Of a DNA stretch of 64,000 nucleotides, positions 60,372 through 64,000 are shown piece after piece (position 1 is the first letter of the stretch; each line of letters begins with the position of its first letter). Source of the DNA: Sandaracinaceae bacterium. GTDB lineage: Bacteria > Myxococcota_A > Polyangia > Polyangiales > Houyiibacteriaceae. The stretch covers positions 248,001-312,000 of the forward strand of contig JACKEJ010000007.1 of NCBI GenBank assembly GCA_020633055.1, given 5' to 3'. Position numbers and translations under genes: made by a program. The notes beneath the pieces were generated by a model. The model was not told where the DNA came from. It did not search any database and worked only from the letters and a program-made list of their open reading frames with translations.

Positions 60372-62123
60372 ATGAGCATGTACGATCTCAAGATCACTGG
60401 TGGAACGCTGGTCGATGGCACGGGTGGCGCACCCTACGCCGGCGATGTAGGAATCAAAGATGGCGTGATCGTGGCGGTCGGCGTGGTGGAAGGTGAGGCC
60501 AGCGAGACGTTCGACGCGACCGGGGCCATCGTGACACCAGGCTTCACGGACCTGCACACGCACTACGACGGGCAGGTCAGCTGGGATCCGGACATGGCGC
60601 CGTCGTCGCTGCATGGCGTGACCACCGCCGTCATGGGGAACTGCGGGGTCGGCTTCGCGCCGGTGCGTCCGTCGGACCACACGCGCCTGATCGAGCTGAT
60701 GGAGGGCGTCGAGGACATCCCGGGGGCAGCGCTCGCGGAGGGCATCCCGTGGGGCTGGGAGACCTTCCCCGAGTACATGGACCGTATCGACTTCCCACAC
60801 GCGATCGACTTCTGCGCGCAGGTCACGCACGACGCGCTGCGCGTCTACGTGATGGGGGAGCGCGGCGTGTCTGGCTCCGTGGCGACCGAGGAAGACATCG
60901 CACGCATGCGGATGCTCGTGCGCGAGGCCGTCGAGGCTGGCGCCGTTGGCTTCAGCACGGGCCGCAGCGACAACCACCGCTCGATCCGTGGCGAGGAGAC
61001 CCCTGCGTCCGAAGCCCGCATGGAGGAGCTCGTCGGCATCGCCGAGGCGTTTGCGGGGCTCGGGCACGGCGTGGTCCAAGGGGTCAGCGACTTCGACATG
61101 GCCAAGAGCCCCGAGCTGTTCGACGGGGAATTCGATCTCCTCGAGCGTATGGCCGAGGCGGCCGGGCGTCCCCTCAGCATGTCCCTCATTCAGCGGGACC
61201 AGGAGCCAGGGCAGTGGCGCCGCGTGCTGAAGCGCGTCGAGGCTGCGAACGCGCGAGGCTTGGACGTGAAGGTGCAAGTGGGGGCGCGGGGCATCGGCCT
61301 GATGCTGGGCCTGCAGGCGACCTTCCACCCGTTCATCGGCTTCCCCTCGTACAAGAAGATCGCGCACCTTTCGCTCGACGAGCAGGTGCGCATCATGCGT
61401 GACCCCGAGTTCAAGGCGCAGCTCTTGACCGAGAAGAACGAGCCACTCTCGGGGGACGGGAGCGCCATCCCGCCACTCGCGGACCAGCTCCTGGCGCGCA
61501 TCGACATGATCGCCCTGCGGCTCTTCAAGCTCGGCGAGGAACCGAACTACGAGCCTGATCCCAACACCTGCCTCTACGTGGAAGGCCGCAAGACGGGGCG
61601 CGGGACGCTGGACGTCATCTACGATGCGCTGCTGGAGCAGGACGGGCGCGCGCTGCTCTACTTCCCGCTCTACAACTACATCGAGCGCAACCTCGACCAG
61701 GTCTACGAGATGCTCCAGCACCCGCTCGCCTTGCCCGGCCTGAGCGATGGCGGCGCGCACGTGGGCACCGTCTGCGATGCCAGCTTCCCGACGTTCATGC
61801 TGACTCACTGGGCGCGCGATCGTGAGAAGGGGCTCCCCCTCGAGAAGGTCATCAAGATGCAGTGTCACGACACTGCGCGTTTCGTCGGCCTGCGCGATCG
61901 CGGTCTGCTCGCCGTGGGCCAGCGCGCCGACATCAACGTCATCGACCACGCGAAGCTCGCCCTCGAGCACCCGCGCATCCAGGCCGACCTGCCCGCCGGC
62001 GGGCGCCGGCTCATGCAGGGCGCGCGGGGCTATCTGGCGACGTTCGTGCGCGGCCAGATGATCGCTCGTGACGGCAAGCTCACGGGGGCGCGCCCCGGTC
62101 GCCTGGCCCGGGTCACGAACTGA
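60372..62123 (+). CDS. N-acyl-D-amino acid deacylase-like amidohydrolase
   Basis: A 583-residue amidohydrolase of the D-aminoacylase/dihydroorotase superfamily: GFTDLHTHYDGQVSWDP (metal His pair), TAVMGNCGVGFAPVRPSD, and SDGGAHVGTVCDASFPTFML near the C-terminus, followed by LAVGQRADINVID. Family members hydrolyse N-acyl-D-amino acids, although several are in fact used on other amides. The ATG at 60372 is preceded by GGAGA. It is coupled by position to the upstream dehydrogenase gene. Confidence 0.87.
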   Translation: MSMYDLKITGGTLVDGTGGAPYAGDVGIKDGVIVAVGVVEGEASETFDATGAIVTPGFTDLHTHYDGQVSWDPDMAPSSLHGVTTAVMGNCGVGFAPVRPSDHTRLIELMEGVEDIPGAALAEGIPWGWETFPEYMDRIDFPHAIDFCAQVTHDALRVYVMGERGVSGSVATEEDIARMRMLVREAVEAGAVGFSTGRSDNHRSIRGEETPASEARMEELVGIAEAFAGLGHGVVQGVSDFDMAKSPELFDGEFDLLERMAEAAGRPLSMSLIQRDQEPGQWRRVLKRVEAANARGLDVKVQVGARGIGLMLGLQATFHPFIGFPSYKKIAHLSLDEQVRIMRDPEFKAQLLTEKNEPLSGDGSAIPPLADQLLARIDMIALRLFKLGEEPNYEPDPNTCLYVEGRKTGRGTLDVIYDALLEQDGRALLYFPLYNYIERNLDQVYEMLQHPLALPGLSDGGAHVGTVCDASFPTFMLTHWARDREKGLPLEKVIKMQCHDTARFVGLRDRGLLAVGQRADINVIDHAKLALEHPRIQADLPAGGRRLMQGARGYLATFVRGQMIARDGKLTGARPGRLARVTN

Positions 62124-62183
62124 GGGCGGGAGCCAGCAGACGGCGGGGTGCAGGCCACGTGTGGCCCGGCGTCTGCGCGGGCA

Positions 62184-64000
62184 TCACGAGCCGACCGCCT
62201 GCACCCGCGCCAGACGCACGGGCTCTCCCAGCCGGAGGGCGTCGAGCGCTTGCTCGGAGAAGCGCGCGTAGTGGTGATTGCCGAGGCCCATGGCCAACGC
62301 GTGTGTCTGTTGGAACGTGCCCGTCGCCCGGATCACGTCTCCCTCTTGCGCGTAGAGGTAGCCCAGCAGGTAGTCGCACTCGAGCATGTCCACGGCGTAG
62401 CCCTGACTGGCCGCGTACGCGCGTGCCTCTTCGATGAGTGTCCGCCCCTCGCGGCTGCCGTGGCGCGACGCATCCAGGAACCCCAAGAGCCGCAGGCTCT
62501 GGTGCTCACGGCGCGTCAGCCCGCGCTCGTGCGCCCGCTCGTATCCCACGCGCAGCGCCGCGAACGCGCGGGACGTCTCGTTCAGCCGCAGATGGCACTC
62601 CCCGATGTGGAGCAGCGCCTCCACCTCTTCGTCTTCGAAGCCGTGCTCTTTGGCGATCGACTCGGCGCGCCGCGCGGCGTCGATGGCGTCGCGCAGGTCC
62701 CCCGCCTGCCCCTGTACGCGCATGTCGGTGAGGTGGAGGGCGCAGCGGCGGATGGGCGCAGCGTCTACCGGCGTTCGCTCCCAGGCCTCCCACAGCGCGC
62801 TCCGTGCGGCCGCCTCGTCGCCCGCCGCCGCGTAGGACATCGCGAGCCCGGAGAGGCAGCGGACCTGCGTGTCGATGTCGCGGGTCTCCCGGGCAGTCGC
62901 GAGGGCTTCTCGCTGCAGGTTCGCCGCGGAGGCGTAGTCCCCGACGCGCGCGAGGGCGTCGGCCGTGGCCACGGTGACCTCGCAGAGCTGCTTCGGGTCA
63001 CCCAGCTCACGGGCCACCTCACGTGCGCGGTCGAGCCACCGGCGCGCGTCCTCCATGCGGTTCGCATGACACAGCAAGAGCCCCCGCAGCATCGCGAAGT
63101 GGGCCAGCTCCGGCAGACGCCCGAGGGCGTCGGCCAGCTCGTATGCCGCGGCCATGCGCTCTGCCCCGGCAGCCACCACGCGCCCGGCGAAGGCCACGTC
63201 GCCCAGCGCCACGTAGAGGCGGAGTCGCACCTCGTGGCTCGGCTCGCTGGCCAACGCGGTCAGCTCGAGGGCGCGCTCCAGAGCCCCGAACGCGGTGGCG
63301 TAGGCCCCTTCGTGGGCGCTCCGCCGCGCCCAGCGCTCCAGGTAGGAGACCGCCTCCGCGGTGGAACCGGCCGCCTCATGGTGCAGCGCGAGGGTGTGCG
63401 CCAGCTCGTCCAGCTCGTCTGGGTACAGCTCTTCGAGCGAGACGGCGATGGCGCCGTGGATCTCCTTGCGAGCATCGGGCGTGAGCCCCGTCGAGATGAC
63501 CTGCACCATCGCGTCGCTGGCGAACGCATACCCGCGCTCCCCGCGCGTGAGGATGCCGCGGCGCTCCAACAACCCGAGAGCCTCGTCGACGGTGTCCGGG
63601 TCCTCGTCGGTGACGCGGCTCAGCGTGAGGAGGTCGAGCTCCTGTCCCAGCACGGCAGCCACCTGGAGCAGGTGCCGCTCCGTGGGCGAGAGGTGCTCGA
63701 GGCGCGCCCGGATGATGCCGCGCAGCGTCTTCGGGACCCCGACAGCGATGTCGTCACGGAACACCACGCCGTCGGTCGTGACGGAGACGGCCCCCGCTTC
63801 GCTGAGCGCGTGGGCGTACTCCTCGACGAACAGCGGATTGCCGGCGCTCTTCTGGAGCACCTCGCGCACGAGCTTCATCGGCACCTCGTCCGTGCCGAGG
63901 CGTTCGGCGAGCAGCTCGGTGGTCTCGGTCTCGCTGAGCGAAGCGAGCCTGTGTTCGAGGAAGTTGGGGAAGCGACGCCACGGCTGGCCAGGGACGGGCC
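62184..64000 (-). CDS. ATPase with TPR-type repeats, partial (5' end outside window)
   Basis: The frame is open to the window edge (at least 605 codons), so the start is outside. The upstream part in the window (63885-64000) reads FLEHRLASLSETETTELLAE and NPLFVEEYAHALSEAG follows, which match the end of AAA-type ATPase modules of signal-transduction proteins (like those in LuxR/MalT or adenylate-cyclase-linked ATPases). A winged-helix-like stretch, LLQVAAVLGQELDLLTLSRV, comes next, then tetratricopeptide-like repeats to the end. The N-terminal kinase or cyclase domain often found in this architecture would lie outside the window. Likely a signalling protein. Confidence 0.8.
   Translation of the reverse strand, partial: PVPGQPWRRFPNFLEHRLASLSETETTELLAERLGTDEVPMKLVREVLQKSAGNPLFVEEYAHALSEAGAVSVTTDGVVFRDDIAVGVPKTLRGIIRARLEHLSPTERHLLQVAAVLGQELDLLTLSRVTDEDPDTVDEALGLLERRGILTRGERGYAFASDAMVQVISTGLTPDARKEIHGAIAVSLEELYPDELDELAHTLALHHEAAGSTAEAVSYLERWARRSAHEGAYATAFGALERALELTALASEPSHEVRLRLYVALGDVAFAGRVVAAGAERMAAAYELADALGRLPELAHFAMLRGLLLCHANRMEDARRWLDRAREVARELGDPKQLCEVTVATADALARVGDYASAANLQREALATARETRDIDTQVRCLSGLAMSYAAAGDEAAARSALWEAWERTPVDAAPIRRCALHLTDMRVQGQAGDLRDAIDAARRAESIAKEHGFEDEEVEALLHIGECHLRLNETSRAFAALRVGYERAHERGLTRREHQSLRLLGFLDASRHGSREGRTLIEEARAYAASQGYAVDMLECDYLLGYLYAQEGDVIRATGTFQQTHALAMGLGNHHYARFSEQALDALRLGEPVRLARVQAVGS

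Overview
The window looks like chromosome of a high-GC member of the Myxococcota, probably the Sandaracinus/Polyangia side rather than Myxococcus itself. The evidence is very high GC with strong third-position bias, two secreted Cys-rich proteins ending in a MYXO-CTERM-like anchor, a TIGR02265/DUF2378-type protein (a family largely confined to myxobacteria), a zinc-ribbon Ser/Thr kinase, many lipoproteins and several HEAT-repeat proteins. No rRNA, tRNA or CRISPR array was seen.

Layout. 1-5423 holds no intact gene. It contains recognisable pieces of at least two coding regions, including a large surface protein with Calx-beta-like and parallel beta-helix regions, broken by many closely spaced frame changes; this may be decay or uncorrected sequence at a contig edge. 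5424-8826 is a translationally coupled cassette (MaoC-SDR fusion, FkbH-like HAD protein, dedicated ACP). It runs into a core block with yceD-like, rpmF, fabG, acpP, fabF and rpiB (8949-12537). 12631-15692 encodes a small membrane protein, a parvulin-like lipoprotein, a Roadblock-like protein and the kinase. 15740-23845 carries an LpoA/LppC-like lipoprotein, an Fe-S oxidoreductase, three HEAT-repeat proteins, and a small operon with an RHH regulator and two phasin-like paralogues. 24042-29116 is lspA converging on ileS-lgt, so both lipoprotein-maturation enzymes sit in a lipoprotein-rich window. 29295-37210 has a dipeptidase-like lipoprotein, an amidohydrolase, folD, hipBA, parAB and a 58-codon gene.

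37447-41708 is transport and regulation (DedA, SulP, a GntR regulator with a DUF1648 membrane protein). 41815-44757 is a mobile element with ISNCY-type ends, an intact transposase, a second transposase remnant and an HMA-CDF cation transporter as passenger. 44820-54640 continues with MscS, DUF4287, TIGR02265, ChrA, a TerB-Coq4 fusion, enoyl-CoA hydratase, a response regulator, an AraC regulator divergent from a two-module acyl-CoA reductase-like enzyme, and tag. 54807-58020 is a tandem pair of MYXO-CTERM-like proteins sharing a nearly identical 1,011-bp block. 58126-64000 has a class C beta-lactamase-like hydrolase, a beta-hydroxyacid dehydrogenase, a D-aminoacylase-like hydrolase and the 3' part of an ATPase-TPR gene that runs off the window.

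The observations I rate most promising are the MaoC-SDR/FkbH/ACP cassette beside the fatty-acid genes, the RHH/phasin-like operon with repeated TGTAWCACGC sites, the cargo-bearing ISNCY-type element, the TerB-Coq4 fusion, and the apparent gene conversion between the tandem surface proteins.
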